Source of the DNA: Moraxella caviae
Lineage (GTDB): Bacteria > Pseudomonadota > Gammaproteobacteria > Pseudomonadales > Moraxellaceae
Length of the DNA: 64,000 nucleotides
Reading direction: 5' to 3'
Assembly: GCF_002014985.1 (NCBI RefSeq)
Contig: NZ_MUXU01000038.1
Coordinates: 39,314-103,313 of the forward strand
Shown here: piece by piece, positions 44,077 through 53,794 of the stretch
How the letters are laid out: each line of letters opens with the position of its first letter
Position numbering within the stretch: position 1 is the stretch's first letter
Notes under the pieces: generated by a model
Database searches by the model: none
Told to the model about the DNA's origin: nothing
What the model saw: the letters and a program-made list of their open reading frames with translations, nothing else
Program-made: the position numbers and the translations under genes

Positions 44077-44164
44077 AATTTCACGCAACTTTTACTTAAA
44101 TTTCACTCAAATCCCACTTGAATTTCACACAAATTTTTACTGTATTTCGCCCATATTTTTATCT
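44077..44164. repeat. Iteron-like array of four 22-bp direct repeats
   Basis: Units start at 44077, 44099, 44121 and 44143, each beginning (A/T)ATTTC(A/G)C(N)CA and ending TACTT/G-like. The first three keep AATTTCAC exactly and the fourth is degenerate. The period is two helical turns. The array lies in the 369-bp gap between the EamA gene and zipA, which holds no gene. Confidence 0.75.
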
Positions 44165-44383
44165 GTGGTTTTGCCAGCCTTAAAAAACTGCGATTTTTTG
44201 CGCCAACGTCTTGATAAATTAAGAAAATTTTGCTAATTTGCCCAAAAATCAGATGACGAATGAATGCGGTCATGCTAAAATAAGCGAAGCTGTGTTTAGC
44301 GTTTGTCAAGTGTGGCAGCGCACAAAACACCATTTATTCACGCATTTTTCATCAATTCACCAACGGCAAACACTGGGGCGACT

Positions 44384-45295
44384 ATGCAAACAGACGTAAT
44401 TTGGATTATTTTGGCATTACTGGCACTGGTTGTCGGTGCGTTTGTTGTGCTTCGCCATTTTACCAGTCGTGGCAGCGCGCCTGCCGAGCAAGGCGACACG
44501 CAGTTTAAGGACGGCTTGCCAATCACGCCACGAGACGAGCGTGAATTACCACAAACCAGCCAAGATGACGAAGATGCACTATCCAGCATGGCGGCTGTGG
44601 CGGCGTCATCGCCTGTGGTTACATCGCCTACAGTGGCAACTTCGCCTGTGATGAATACGCCTGCCGACACGCCAAGCACAAGTGCTGCCCTTGAGAATGC
44701 CGCTGATGATTTGGCGGTTTCTGACAATGCGATTGACGCTCAAAGTCAAGCCAATCCAAGCGATGTTGAGCCATCGGCACAAATGCAGGCGCTGGATGCG
44801 CAATTTGAGCAAAATTCGCCTGTGCTGGATCGCCATTTGAGCGCACAACAAGACTTTGAGCAAAAAAACGACCCGCTACTCAATGCCGAAACCACCATCA
44901 CCATCGTCATTCAGCCACGCGGCAATTTCGCCAGTCTGTCAGGTCAAAAGGTGCTGGAATTGGTGCGTGCCTATGGGCTAAAATACGGTGCGATGAGTAT
45001 GTTCCATCGCTATGCTTATGAAGATGGCTCGGGCGATTTGTGGTTTAGTATGCTGGGTCTGGATTATGATGGCGTGCGTGAATTTGACCTAAACACCATC
45101 ACCAGCAATCATTTTACAGGTGTGATTTTGTTCTTGCCTTTGCCAAATCCACACGCACAACGTGGCTTTGACAGCATGGTGGAAGTTGCTAAGATGATGG
45201 CGGACGAGCTGGATGCGGACTTGCTGGACGAAAACCACTCACCGCTTGATGACGTAGAACTTGCCAAATTACGCGCACAAGTCATCAATTACTGA
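44384..45295 (+). CDS. zipA: Cell division protein ZipA
   Basis: ZipA anchors FtsZ to the inner membrane during division. From ATG 44384 it is 303 residues: an N-terminal membrane helix (VIWIILALLALVVGAFVVL), a charged then Ala/Ser/Thr/Pro-rich linker, and a C-terminal FtsZ-binding domain (residues ~165-300: TITIVIQPRGNFASLSGQKVLELVRAYGLKYG in parts, FHRYAYEDG, LFLPLPNPHAQRGFDSMVEVA). The longer frame from 44303 would place residues before the essential N-terminal anchor and is rejected. GGGG precedes the ATG. The usual downstream ligA is not present; an adhesin locus follows instead. Confidence 0.93.
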   Translation: MQTDVIWIILALLALVVGAFVVLRHFTSRGSAPAEQGDTQFKDGLPITPRDERELPQTSQDDEDALSSMAAVAASSPVVTSPTVATSPVMNTPADTPSTSAALENAADDLAVSDNAIDAQSQANPSDVEPSAQMQALDAQFEQNSPVLDRHLSAQQDFEQKNDPLLNAETTITIVIQPRGNFASLSGQKVLELVRAYGLKYGAMSMFHRYAYEDGSGDLWFSMLGLDYDGVREFDLNTITSNHFTGVILFLPLPNPHAQRGFDSMVEVAKMMADELDADLLDENHSPLDDVELAKLRAQVINY

Positions 45296-45318
45296 TTTTT
45301 ACAGCAAGTTAAAATCAC

Positions 45319-45353
45319 AAAACCACCGTCTTAATGCTTAAAGCGGTGGTTTT
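45319..45353 (+). terminator. Terminator after zipA
   Basis: A 10-bp stem (45319-45328 with 45344-45353) and interrupted TTAA inner pair are followed by TTTTTGTG. It lies 24 bp after the zipA stop. Nothing else is seen in 45354-45593, which is AT-rich. Confidence 0.85.
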
Positions 45354-45593
45354 TTGTGAGTGGTGTTATCTATGATTGCTTGGACAGACCATTGTTCATA
45401 AGATGCAATGGCAAAGCTTAACAAACTGCCTTTAATTTTACCATCAAATCAACATCGCTTCAGATAAAAATAAATAACATCTTAAATAAACCTAACAACA
45501 CATTATTAAATAAAGTCACAGTTCAAACAAATGCAGCATGAATGATGCTCTACATAAAAACAGCAAGTTTTACACAGTGCCATAAAAAGCAAA

Positions 45594-45621
45594 AACACGG
45601 TAGTCATCTAACTACCGTGTT
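45594..45621 (-). terminator. Terminator of the two-partner secretion operon
   Basis: An 11-bp perfect stem (45594-45604 with 45611-45621) and 6-nt loop; on the minus strand a TTTTT run follows. It lies 22 bp after the adhesin stop. Confidence 0.88.
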
Positions 45622-45642
45622 GAACTATATCACATCACAAAA

Positions 45643-48600
45643 TTAACGGCGTAATAGCATTGTTTTCACTTGTGAGCGAATTTTATTCACTTGTTCATCA
45701 ACTTTAGATTTCACATTTGTGGTTGCTTGAACATCGAATTTAACAACTTTTGAGCTTTCTGTTGGTGCTGCATTTTGAGTAGTTGTGCCTTGTACCGTCA
45801 GTTGGTTGTTGGCAGTATTCACACCTGCAACACTGTTTGTTTGCTCGCGTTTTGAATCAACAGCAATGCCTGCGTCTGCTTTAATGCCTGCAATCGTGCC
45901 ATTGTTCCAATCATTAGCTGCAGCAGCTAGCCAGTTATCATCTGGATGTGCGGTGAATTTACCGCTACCACTTGCTGATAAGCTAACACTCACTTCGTTA
46001 ATTTTATTTGAAGCTGTTTCGCTATGGCTGTTGCCTGCGATATTGCCTGACACGCTGTTTGCATTAAGCTGGCTTGCGTTAAATAGTGCATTGCCCCCTA
46101 CATTAAGCTGAGCGTTATCACTCGTGAGGTTTGTGCTAGTATGCGTATCGTTACGCACAACATTCACATCAAGTGAAGCACTACCCCCTGCTGGTGTCCA
46201 AGCTTGCTCACTTACGCCACCGCTTAATGCAAGACTGGTTGCAACATCTGTTTTCTTCACTTTATCATTGGCAGATAGCACATTTAAATCGCCTTTGCCG
46301 CTATCTAGTGTCAGTTGTTTGCTGTTACTGCTTACACCAGTCAGCGAAATGCCATTTTGTGCTTGAATGTGAAGATTTTCGGCATTTACATTGCTTGCTG
46401 TATGTGTTTGGCTGTTTTCGTGCTTGACGGATAGATTGCCTTTAATCGCTGCATCAGCAAGATTTGCCCCTAATGAAACGCCAGCACCTACATTCACCGC
46501 AAGGCTGTTTTGGCTATTTTGACCCGCACTTACGTCCACTTTATTCGCAACGATATTGGCATTGGTTGCGTTAATCTCGGTGTTTTGTAGATTTACATTG
46601 CCTTGACTGCTAATGGCAACGTTGCCACCACTAATTTGGCTGCCTTGTGCGGTAGTGCTGTCAAGGCGATTGCCATTAACATTAACATCAACTTTAATTG
46701 ATGGAATCGCAGCACCTGCCGCAGGGACAACCAGTGCACCTACCCCCACAGTGGTGTTAAAACCACCACGCTGGCTTTCGCTGTTGCTTGCTTGTGCAAA
46801 GTGTGCCCCTTCTGTGGCGTTAATGCTGACATTTTGTTTGCCATAAATATCGGCTTGGCTGTATAACTTGCCTGTTTGAATATTGACGTTTTCAGCATTG
46901 ATACCTGCTTTTTGAGCTTGTGTGCTTTCACCTTTATCAAGTTGGAATTTTGCCCCAACTTCCACACCTACATTCGCAGTTTGGAAATCTTTGGTGTTTG
47001 CAGAAAGTTTAGCATTGACACCGCCGCTGACGTTATTTGTCGCTGTGTGGTTATTGACTGCATTAAGCTGATGTTCTTGCGAGGTGAGATTAACATTGTT
47101 TCCAGCTTGGTATTGGGTCGCATTATCAATCAACTGATGAGCATTGACATTCACATCTTGGGTCGCATTGATCTGTGTTCCTTGATGAGTGGTTGATTGG
47201 GTTTGTTTACGCCCCCCTTCAGCATTTAATGCAAGGCTGCCATTAACCAATTTATCTTTGTTTACACCCACAGTGAACGTTGCTGAAACATCAACATCTT
47301 TACTGGTTTTGCTTGCTTGGCTTTGGGCAGTATCGTGCTGAATGTGTTTGGCATTTTCTACAACATTTTGACCGCTTACTGTGCTGCCTTGATGACGAAT
47401 GCTCTCTGCCGTTAAGTTCACGTTATTGTTCGCAGACAATGTACTTGTTTGTGCAATTTGAGTGTTGGTTGTGGTGTTATTGTGTTTCACTCCTAAACTT
47501 GCACTGCCTGTGATACCTGACTCAGTGGCAGTTGCGGTTAAAATCAACCCTGCATCTGTCGTACGATGATTTGTATCCTGTGTTGCCGTTTGTGCTAAGC
47601 TACTAATGCTGTTGGCATTGATATTTAAATCTCCCACAGCAGCACTGATTGCACTACCAGCCACTTCAAGAGCCTGTGTATTTACCACAACTGAACCACC
47701 GCTCACATTTGAGCCTGTGTAAGTCGTGCTTTGGCTACTGCTGTCAGATTTATGCACCCCTAAAGTTGCACTTGCAGATACATTAAAGCCTGCCGTAACT
47801 TTGTTTTCTGCTTTTTCTACTGAAGCAGGGTTATACTCGACATTGCCATCAATATTCACCACTTTATTATTGGTGCCAATGTTAGCTAAGTTGGCGCTGG
47901 CGGTCGCACTGCTTGCCAAATGCCCGATTAAAAGAGGGGTTTTGCTGTTCATTGAGGCGTGAACAGTCGCATTATTCACTCTTGCACTCAAGCCTACATT
48001 AACTTCTGAGCTTGTGCTGCTCTGATGATTTTCTGCTCCTTTCACATTCACATTACCTAAATTAGCAATAGCTAATAATTCGCCCGCTCCCACTTGGCTA
48101 CCTGTGATATTGACATCTTTATCGGTAGTCAACACAAGATTAGATTGTGATTTTAAGGTTGAGCCTTGTGCGGTGCTAGTATGTACATAATTATGAGTGC
48201 GTTCTTTGGTAATGTTAAAAATAGTACCTAGACGGTTGTGGTTTTCTTCCGTCACGGTTGCTTGAACAGAATCGATAACTAAATCGCCTTGATTGCCTTT
48301 TACTAACGCATTTTGACCAGCGATAACGCGACTACCTTGTAAGCCTACGCCATTTTGTGCATCAATGAATAACACCTTATCAACGGTGAAATCCGCACCA
48401 TTTTGCACGACTTCATTTTTAGTTGAGCCTAAACTTTTCGCACCAGCTAAACCACCCCAGTATTTTTCATTGTCTTGAATGTTAAAGCGAGTCTGGCTTT
48501 GCTCTGCAGAGAAATTGACTTTGCCATTATTTTGCATTATTGCCGAACCGTTAATTTTGGCACGCGTACCTGCAAAATTAACATCGCCATTGCCACTTAC

Positions 48601-50022
48601 AATCAGGTTTTCACCAATATCCAATTGAGAAGCGTGATAGGCTTCCTGATGTGATTCTTGTAAGGCAAAGCCTGTTCGTAATTTTGCACTTTCACGTTTG
48701 AAATCGGCACGAGCTGATTCTGTGTTGGTTGTTTTTGCTCCAGAAAGTGTAATGCCTTGTTCGCCATATAGCCCTAAAGTTTTGGCTTTAATATTGACAG
48801 CTTCGCCGTTCAGCTTGCCGTCTGTTGCGACTAACGCAAGATGATCAACATTTAAATTGGTACGGTGTAGCGCTTCTTTTGAACTGGTATCAACTTCAGA
48901 ACGTTTCCACAAACCTTTGCTTTGATGCACTTCTTGTGTGGAAGTATTTTTAGTTTTTAGACCGCTTATATCTACACTGCCAGCAACAATAGCCCCTGTT
49001 TTTGCGTTGATATTTGACCCTGTGAGGGTTAATTTATCTTTTACATCAACGGTTAGTTTATCTGCTTTAACATTTGTGGCTTTAACGTTTTGGGTGTCGC
49101 TATGTTTTGTTTCAGTTACTGTTACACGATCGCCACGCATATAAGTTTGGCTATGGTGCTTAGTTTGTGTTGTGACAACACCGCTTAAATTGGCATTGCC
49201 AGCACTTAATACCAACTCTGAGGCTTGTAAATTTGCACCATTGGCGTGTACAGTTGCACGCTCATCGGTTGAGTGAATACGAATACGATTAGATTGCATA
49301 CTGCCAAACACTTTACCGTCTAGCACTTGCCCTTTTTGAATGGCGTTTTTAACGCTTAAATTACCTTTATCATCACGGGCGATTTGGTTACGCCCAATCA
49401 CCACATCAACGCTGTCTTTGGCTTTGATATTGCCTGAAATATTGACCGTTGGTGCAATTAAATCAAGGCGATCGACACCACTTGCTGCGTTGCCATTAGT
49501 GGTTAAGGCTTTATCACCAGTAACGTTATAACCTGTTAGCTTGCCATTATTCACTTCTGCTTTACCGACCACAAGACTTGCACGAGGTGTGTTGATAAAA
49601 CCACAACCATCACAACTAATACCATTCGGGTTGGCAAGCACATAATCCGCTTTTTGGCCTAAGATTTCTTGTTTGCCCGCTAATTTAGACGGCGCTCTGC
49701 TAACCACTTCATTTAAAATCACCTTAGCAGACTGTTGTTTTAAGTTTGGGTTTTTAGCAACCTGTCCTGCCAGTTGCGATTGCCCGCCAGTCATTGAGTT
49801 ATTCAGCACTGCACCGGCTTTATCTACGTTATATCGATTATATTTATTGTGTGATAAACCTGCGTTTGATGGCGTAGCAATTTGCACAATCTCCACACCA
49901 CCAGTTTTGCTAACCTGTGTGCCATTATTGGCAGGTCTAATATCCGCCGACACAGACTGATTCGCCGCTATCAACGTCAAAGCCGCCGCAGCACGCGCTG
50001 AAAAAGTTAATTTTTTAGACAT
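45643..50022 (-). CDS. Two-partner secretion exoprotein (TpsA, filamentous haemagglutinin-like adhesin)
   Basis: A 1459-residue secreted beta-helical protein. The signal peptide (SKKLTFSARAAAALTLIAANQSVSA) is followed by a TPS secretion domain with NPNL (residues 91-94) and NPNGISCDGCGF (131-142, CxxC). The rest is haemagglutinin-type repeats rich in Asn, Thr, Ser, Gly and Val (LTLTGSNINAKTGAI and similar), as in FhaB/HMW-like adhesins. The end (KVDEQVNKIRSQVKTMLLRR) has no VENN motif or toxin domain, so this is an adhesin/haemolysin-like exoprotein, not a CdiA. ATG 50022 has AAGGAG upstream. It is encoded 92 bp downstream of its transporter; the lower GC suggests transfer. Confidence 0.9.
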   Translation of the reverse strand: MSKKLTFSARAAAALTLIAANQSVSADIRPANNGTQVSKTGGVEIVQIATPSNAGLSHNKYNRYNVDKAGAVLNNSMTGGQSQLAGQVAKNPNLKQQSAKVILNEVVSRAPSKLAGKQEILGQKADYVLANPNGISCDGCGFINTPRASLVVGKAEVNNGKLTGYNVTGDKALTTNGNAASGVDRLDLIAPTVNISGNIKAKDSVDVVIGRNQIARDDKGNLSVKNAIQKGQVLDGKVFGSMQSNRIRIHSTDERATVHANGANLQASELVLSAGNANLSGVVTTQTKHHSQTYMRGDRVTVTETKHSDTQNVKATNVKADKLTVDVKDKLTLTGSNINAKTGAIVAGSVDISGLKTKNTSTQEVHQSKGLWKRSEVDTSSKEALHRTNLNVDHLALVATDGKLNGEAVNIKAKTLGLYGEQGITLSGAKTTNTESARADFKRESAKLRTGFALQESHQEAYHASQLDIGENLIVSGNGDVNFAGTRAKINGSAIMQNNGKVNFSAEQSQTRFNIQDNEKYWGGLAGAKSLGSTKNEVVQNGADFTVDKVLFIDAQNGVGLQGSRVIAGQNALVKGNQGDLVIDSVQATVTEENHNRLGTIFNITKERTHNYVHTSTAQGSTLKSQSNLVLTTDKDVNITGSQVGAGELLAIANLGNVNVKGAENHQSSTSSEVNVGLSARVNNATVHASMNSKTPLLIGHLASSATASANLANIGTNNKVVNIDGNVEYNPASVEKAENKVTAGFNVSASATLGVHKSDSSSQSTTYTGSNVSGGSVVVNTQALEVAGSAISAAVGDLNINANSISSLAQTATQDTNHRTTDAGLILTATATESGITGSASLGVKHNNTTTNTQIAQTSTLSANNNVNLTAESIRHQGSTVSGQNVVENAKHIQHDTAQSQASKTSKDVDVSATFTVGVNKDKLVNGSLALNAEGGRKQTQSTTHQGTQINATQDVNVNAHQLIDNATQYQAGNNVNLTSQEHQLNAVNNHTATNNVSGGVNAKLSANTKDFQTANVGVEVGAKFQLDKGESTQAQKAGINAENVNIQTGKLYSQADIYGKQNVSINATEGAHFAQASNSESQRGGFNTTVGVGALVVPAAGAAIPSIKVDVNVNGNRLDSTTAQGSQISGGNVAISSQGNVNLQNTEINATNANIVANKVDVSAGQNSQNSLAVNVGAGVSLGANLADAAIKGNLSVKHENSQTHTASNVNAENLHIQAQNGISLTGVSSNSKQLTLDSGKGDLNVLSANDKVKKTDVATSLALSGGVSEQAWTPAGGSASLDVNVVRNDTHTSTNLTSDNAQLNVGGNALFNASQLNANSVSGNIAGNSHSETASNKINEVSVSLSASGSGKFTAHPDDNWLAAAANDWNNGTIAGIKADAGIAVDSKREQTNSVAGVNTANNQLTVQGTTTQNAAPTESSKVVKFDVQATTNVKSKVDEQVNKIRSQVKTMLLRR

Positions 50023-50114
50023 ATACTCTCCTTGAGAAATCATTGTTCACAGCACGTGCAAAATGCTGCCCAATTTTTTTCACCAAAAGCAAACTCACCC
50101 AAAGTTAAGTTTAC

Positions 50115-51752
50115 TCAAAACAAATAACTAAGACTTGCAAACACTGAACGCTCCTGCATCAGTGGTGGTTGCTCACCAAAAGCACGTCCTGTTGCCCATT
50201 CCACATTGGCTCGCCAATGTGGGTGAGAAGCATTGATACCCACCCCATAAGCTAAGGCTTTTTGGTGATGAGTGCCAATACCACTTGATTTTTGTACACC
50301 AATATCAAATAAGAAATAAGGCTCAAGTTGCCAGTTAGAGATTGGTTTTATCCAACCGAATTGATTTTGCAACACCATATTTTTTTCGGCTGACCAGCTA
50401 TAATCATTAAAACCACGCACTGCATAGCGAGATGTTAAATCTGCTTGTTCTATTGCGGGTAAATAGTTGTTGCTATATTGCATTGTTAAGCGATGTTGCT
50501 GGTGGAAAATTTGCTCACGCCAGCGAGGATATAGGTGCACATCAGCACTTGCTTGCCAAAGATTAAACTGTGCTTGAGGCTGATTGCGATCTGTGCTTTG
50601 CACATTAGTATCCCATTTCAAACCACGTTTATAGCTAACATTTGCAGAGATTGACCCATTTTCAATCAATTGCAAATGGTTAAAACTGGCTGTTGTGCTG
50701 GTATATTTCGGGCTTTGTAAAGCCAGTATGCCACTTTCAAATCGCACCTTGCTATCTACACGATCTAAAGCAGCAGAAAGGGTTGAAATATAATTGCTGC
50801 CTCGGCTAACAACATAATCTGCTTTAAGCCCTGATTGGATTGTACGCCCTTTTTGGCGAACAGTATGGTAAGTCAAAGGAAGATCGGAATGAAATTGTGA
50901 GGCGGAAAGATAGGCATTAAATGTCCAATAACCATAAGGAACAGAATAAAAAAGCGAGGACGAACGACTAACATTACGATTAGTGCCATTTAACGTGTGG
51001 TTTAAACCCAAATAAAGGCTATCTTCTAGCCCCAACGGATTATCCCACGTTAGCCCCATACGAGCTTGCCAACGATCATATTGACGTATACTGTTATTAT
51101 CTAACCCAATAAAACCAGAAATAGGCGATTTGGGTTCATTAACAAAAACAAGTTCAATCTCACCATTACTCGATGGTAGCACATCTACACTCACTTCATT
51201 CATCGCCAAACGATTGGCTTGGTCAAGCCCTTGATCCAAATCGTGAATGTTGAGTGGCTTACCAACAAGATTTGGAAAAAGCATTGTGGTATTAAGTGGT
51301 GCCTCTGCCCGAATTTGGCTTACTTTACCTTCCGTGACACGCAAAATTAAATTGCCTGTTTGGTGATCTTCAAATTGAAAAGGATTATGAATATAGCCTT
51401 TTTCTACATAAGCCTGTGTTATCGATCGGCTAAGCTGATTTAAACGTGCTTCATTGATACATTCATCAGGACGAAGGGCAAAAGGAGTAGGATCAATTAA
51501 ATGAAAATCAACAAATTCAATTTGTTTGTAAGGTAGGCAAAGTTCAGAAAAATCGTTTGAGGTATCTGTATCGTTTTTTTGGAAAGAATGCTGAGCAAAC
51601 CAACGTTGTTGCTGTTGTTGGTTAAGTTGCTGAAAGGCTTGTTTATTTTGTTGGTAATGATTAGATAACGCTTCGTTGGCATGTATATCCAGTACGTCAG
51701 CCTGCGCAAAAGCCGATAATACTAAAAGTAACGCAACTCCTAAATAACGCAT
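50115..51752 (-). CDS. Two-partner secretion outer-membrane transporter (TpsB, ShlB/FhaC family)
   Basis: A 545-residue outer-membrane protein that exports the adjacent TpsA. A signal peptide (MRYLGVALLLVLSAFAQA) precedes a Gln-rich segment (QQLNQQQQQRW), POTRA domains (residues ~65-200; CLPYKQIEFVDF, VTEGKVSQIRAEAP) and a 16-strand barrel. The L6 loop motif is seen as RYAVRGFNDYSW, and the protein ends in SYLF with a terminal Phe. The Met at 51752 was taken as the start because the signal peptide begins there; a longer frame begins at 51782. It is transcribed before tpsA. Confidence 0.9.
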   Translation of the reverse strand: MRYLGVALLLVLSAFAQADVLDIHANEALSNHYQQNKQAFQQLNQQQQQRWFAQHSFQKNDTDTSNDFSELCLPYKQIEFVDFHLIDPTPFALRPDECINEARLNQLSRSITQAYVEKGYIHNPFQFEDHQTGNLILRVTEGKVSQIRAEAPLNTTMLFPNLVGKPLNIHDLDQGLDQANRLAMNEVSVDVLPSSNGEIELVFVNEPKSPISGFIGLDNNSIRQYDRWQARMGLTWDNPLGLEDSLYLGLNHTLNGTNRNVSRSSSLFYSVPYGYWTFNAYLSASQFHSDLPLTYHTVRQKGRTIQSGLKADYVVSRGSNYISTLSAALDRVDSKVRFESGILALQSPKYTSTTASFNHLQLIENGSISANVSYKRGLKWDTNVQSTDRNQPQAQFNLWQASADVHLYPRWREQIFHQQHRLTMQYSNNYLPAIEQADLTSRYAVRGFNDYSWSAEKNMVLQNQFGWIKPISNWQLEPYFLFDIGVQKSSGIGTHHQKALAYGVGINASHPHWRANVEWATGRAFGEQPPLMQERSVFASLSYLF

Positions 51753-51782
51753 AACAAACCGTCCAATTTTGGCAAAACACAC

Positions 51783-52209
51783 AAACCCAACACAAGGTTA
51801 CATAATATACCAAAATTCTTACAAATTCATGTCAAAAATACAATAAATTTACCTTTTGTTAAAAAAATTTATCAAATCATTGTATTGCAACATCTCTTAC
51901 ATCTAAAAAATTTCACAAACCCATTACTTAAACCCTGAATTTCAGCAAAATAAACATTCACAAAATTCTTTTTATTCTCATCTGCGTCTCAAAGTACGCA
52001 CCAATCACCGCGTTTCACAAAATACCCCACCCACAACCAAAACACCATCAATTTAAAATTTATGACGAAAACATAAAATCATTCAGATAAATCAATTATA
52101 CAAATCACAAAATTACGAATAATCAATTTGGAATACCGCTCGTCAGCATTATAAAATAACTCATCAACAAACCACCTAAGCACAGGTTTTCACCCACCAC
52201 ATTACACGC
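51783..52209. other. AT-rich intergenic region upstream of the TPS operon
   Basis: Some 430 bp of AT-rich DNA between the divergent tpsB and DUF454 genes. It must hold the tpsB promoter, but no clear -35/-10 pair was found on the minus strand. No gene or repeat was recognised. Confidence 0.6.
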
Positions 52210-52215
52210 TATAAT
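52188..52215 (+). promoter_or_regulatory. Promoter of the DUF454 gene
   Basis: TTTCAC (52188-52193), a 16-bp spacer and a perfect TATAAT (52210-52215). The start site would be at about 52222, which favours translation from ATG 52244 over 52220. Confidence 0.6.
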
Positions 52216-52243
52216 ACTCATGTCTATTCTAAACACCACATCC

Positions 52244-52651
52244 ATGCCAAAAGCCCCAAACACTAAGCCTGCCGTTTCTAAAAACGCTCTTGTGCGAGCG
52301 TTATTTGCGGCATTTGGCGGTGTGTTTTTGGCATTAGGCGTGGCAGGTATTATTTTACCGGGCGTACCGACAACGGTTTTTGTGCTGATGGCGGCGTACT
52401 GCTGGGCGCGCAGTTCGGCGCGCTTTCATGCATGGCTGATGGCGCACCGTGTGTTTGGGCGCATTGTGCGCGATTGGGAAGAACGTCAAGCCGTGCCACG
52501 CCGTGCCAAATATCTGGCGTGGAGCATGATGAGCCTTTCAAATGCGTGGCTGTATTACAGCTTGCCCAGCGAAAAATTATGGCTGCTCGTGCTGTCGCTT
52601 GTGGTGTGTGCCATCGGTGCGCTGTGGCTGTATCGTTTGCCTGATGCCTAA
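52244..52651 (+). CDS. DUF454 (YbaN) family inner-membrane protein
   Basis: A 135-residue protein with three or four helices. The family core GGVFLALGVAGIILPGVPTTVFVLMAAYCWARSS (in parts) and HRVFGRIVRDWEE is clear, as is RRAKYLAWSMM. The function is unknown. The ATG at 52220 would coincide with the predicted transcription start, so 52244 is preferred. A strong bidirectional terminator follows at 52699-52730. Confidence 0.82.
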   Translation: MPKAPNTKPAVSKNALVRALFAAFGGVFLALGVAGIILPGVPTTVFVLMAAYCWARSSARFHAWLMAHRVFGRIVRDWEERQAVPRRAKYLAWSMMSLSNAWLYYSLPSEKLWLLVLSLVVCAIGALWLYRLPDA

Positions 52652-52698
52652 ATAAATGCACGCAGACTGATTGGCAAGCACTTAAAACACCACCAAAA

Positions 52699-52730
52699 CA
52701 AAACCCCAAAACCAACGTTTTGGGGTTTTG
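52699..52730. terminator. Bidirectional terminator between the DUF454 gene and ssb
   Basis: A 14-bp perfect stem (52699-52712 with 52717-52730) with loop CAAC, in A/T-rich flanks, between two convergent genes. Confidence 0.88.
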
Positions 52731-52748
52731 TTATCAGCACAATGGAAT

Positions 52749-53492
52749 TCAAAACGGAATGTCGTCATCGTCCACGCTTGGGGCTGGTGCTTTGCTTGGA
52801 GCTGGCGGTGCGTCAGATTTCGGTGCGCCAAAGGTGTTTGCGCTTGGTGCGCCTTGATTGGCAAAGCCGTTTTGTGGCGGTGGCGTTTGTCCGCCATTTT
52901 GGTTAAAGCCGCCTTGGTTGCCAGCGAATTGATTTTGACCGCCTTGGTTGCCGCCTTGATAACCGCCGCCATAATTTTGCTCAGCACCAAAGTTTTGGTT
53001 TTGTCCGCCAAAGCCCTGCGCGCCGCCATTTTGGTAAGCGTTTTGGTTGTTGTAGCCTTGGTTGTTTTGTGCGCCAAAGTTGCGGTTTTGGTTGTTACCC
53101 CATTGTCCGCCTTGGTTGCCGCCTTGATAACCGCCGCCGTAGCCGCCTTGGTTGTCGTTATTGCTGCTTAGCATACGCATTTCGCTGGCACGGATTTCGG
53201 TGCTGTAGCGCTCCACGCCTTGTTGGTCGGTGTATTTGCGTGTTTGCAAGCTGCCTTCCACATAAACCATGCTGCCTTTGCGCAAATATTGGGCGGCGAT
53301 TTCGCCCAAGCGGTTAAACAGGCTGATTCTATGCCATTCGGTCTGCTCTTTGCGCTCGCCTGTGTTTTTGTCCGTCCAACGCTCACTGGTGGCGACGCTG
53401 ATGTTGGTTACGCCGCCGCCATTTTGAAATTGGCGAACTTCTGGGTCATTCCCTAAGCGACCCACGATAATCACTTTATTCACACTGCTCAT
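52749..53492 (-). CDS. ssb: Single-stranded DNA-binding protein
   Basis: SSB coats single-stranded DNA in replication and repair. From ATG 53492 ([19 protein letters not shown]) it is 247 residues: an OB fold to about residue 112, then a long Gly/Gln/Asn-rich linker with repeated [15 protein letters not shown] blocks, and the acidic tip DDDDIPF that recruits partner proteins. The upstream 18 codons ([10 protein letters not shown]...) were rejected because homologues start at MSSVNK. The linker is longer than in E. coli. It lies downstream of uvrA on the same strand, not divergent as in many species. The gap 53493-53794 shows no other gene. Confidence 0.95.
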   Translation of the reverse strand: MSSVNKVIIVGRLGNDPEVRQFQNGGGVTNISVATSERWTDKNTGERKEQTEWHRISLFNRLGEIAAQYLRKGSMVYVEGSLQTRKYTDQQGVERYSTEIRASEMRMLSSNNDNQGGYGGGYQGGNQGGQWGNNQNRNFGAQNNQGYNNQNAYQNGGAQGFGGQNQNFGAEQNYGGGYQGGNQGGQNQFAGNQGGFNQNGGQTPPPQNGFANQGAPSANTFGAPKSDAPPAPSKAPAPSVDDDDIPF

Positions 53493-53794
53493 ACGATTCT
53501 CATCACTCGTTGTTGGTTTGTTTTTGTTGAATGAATTTAAAGGCACTGCCTGCCAAGTCTTGCAAACAAGCCACGCTTGGCAAATGACAACCTATCTAAG
53601 CACCACTTGCCACGACAAATTCATCAATCTTATGCGTACTTTACCCAAATTTTCGCCAAATTGCTAGTATCTGAACAAAATATCATCAAATTTCTTGATA
53701 ATTGACGCATTTACGCCTGCTGTCAGCACGGCAAATTTTTAGCCAGCGGCTTGCGCATTTTTGATAGCTTGCGTTTTATGCTGATGATTTATCA

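Noticed and set aside
44077-44164. CRISPR array
   Set aside because: The 22-bp units are contiguous with no unique spacers, and there are no cas genes in the window.
45643-50022. CdiA contact-dependent toxin
   Set aside because: No VENN motif, no toxin domain at the end and no immunity gene downstream.
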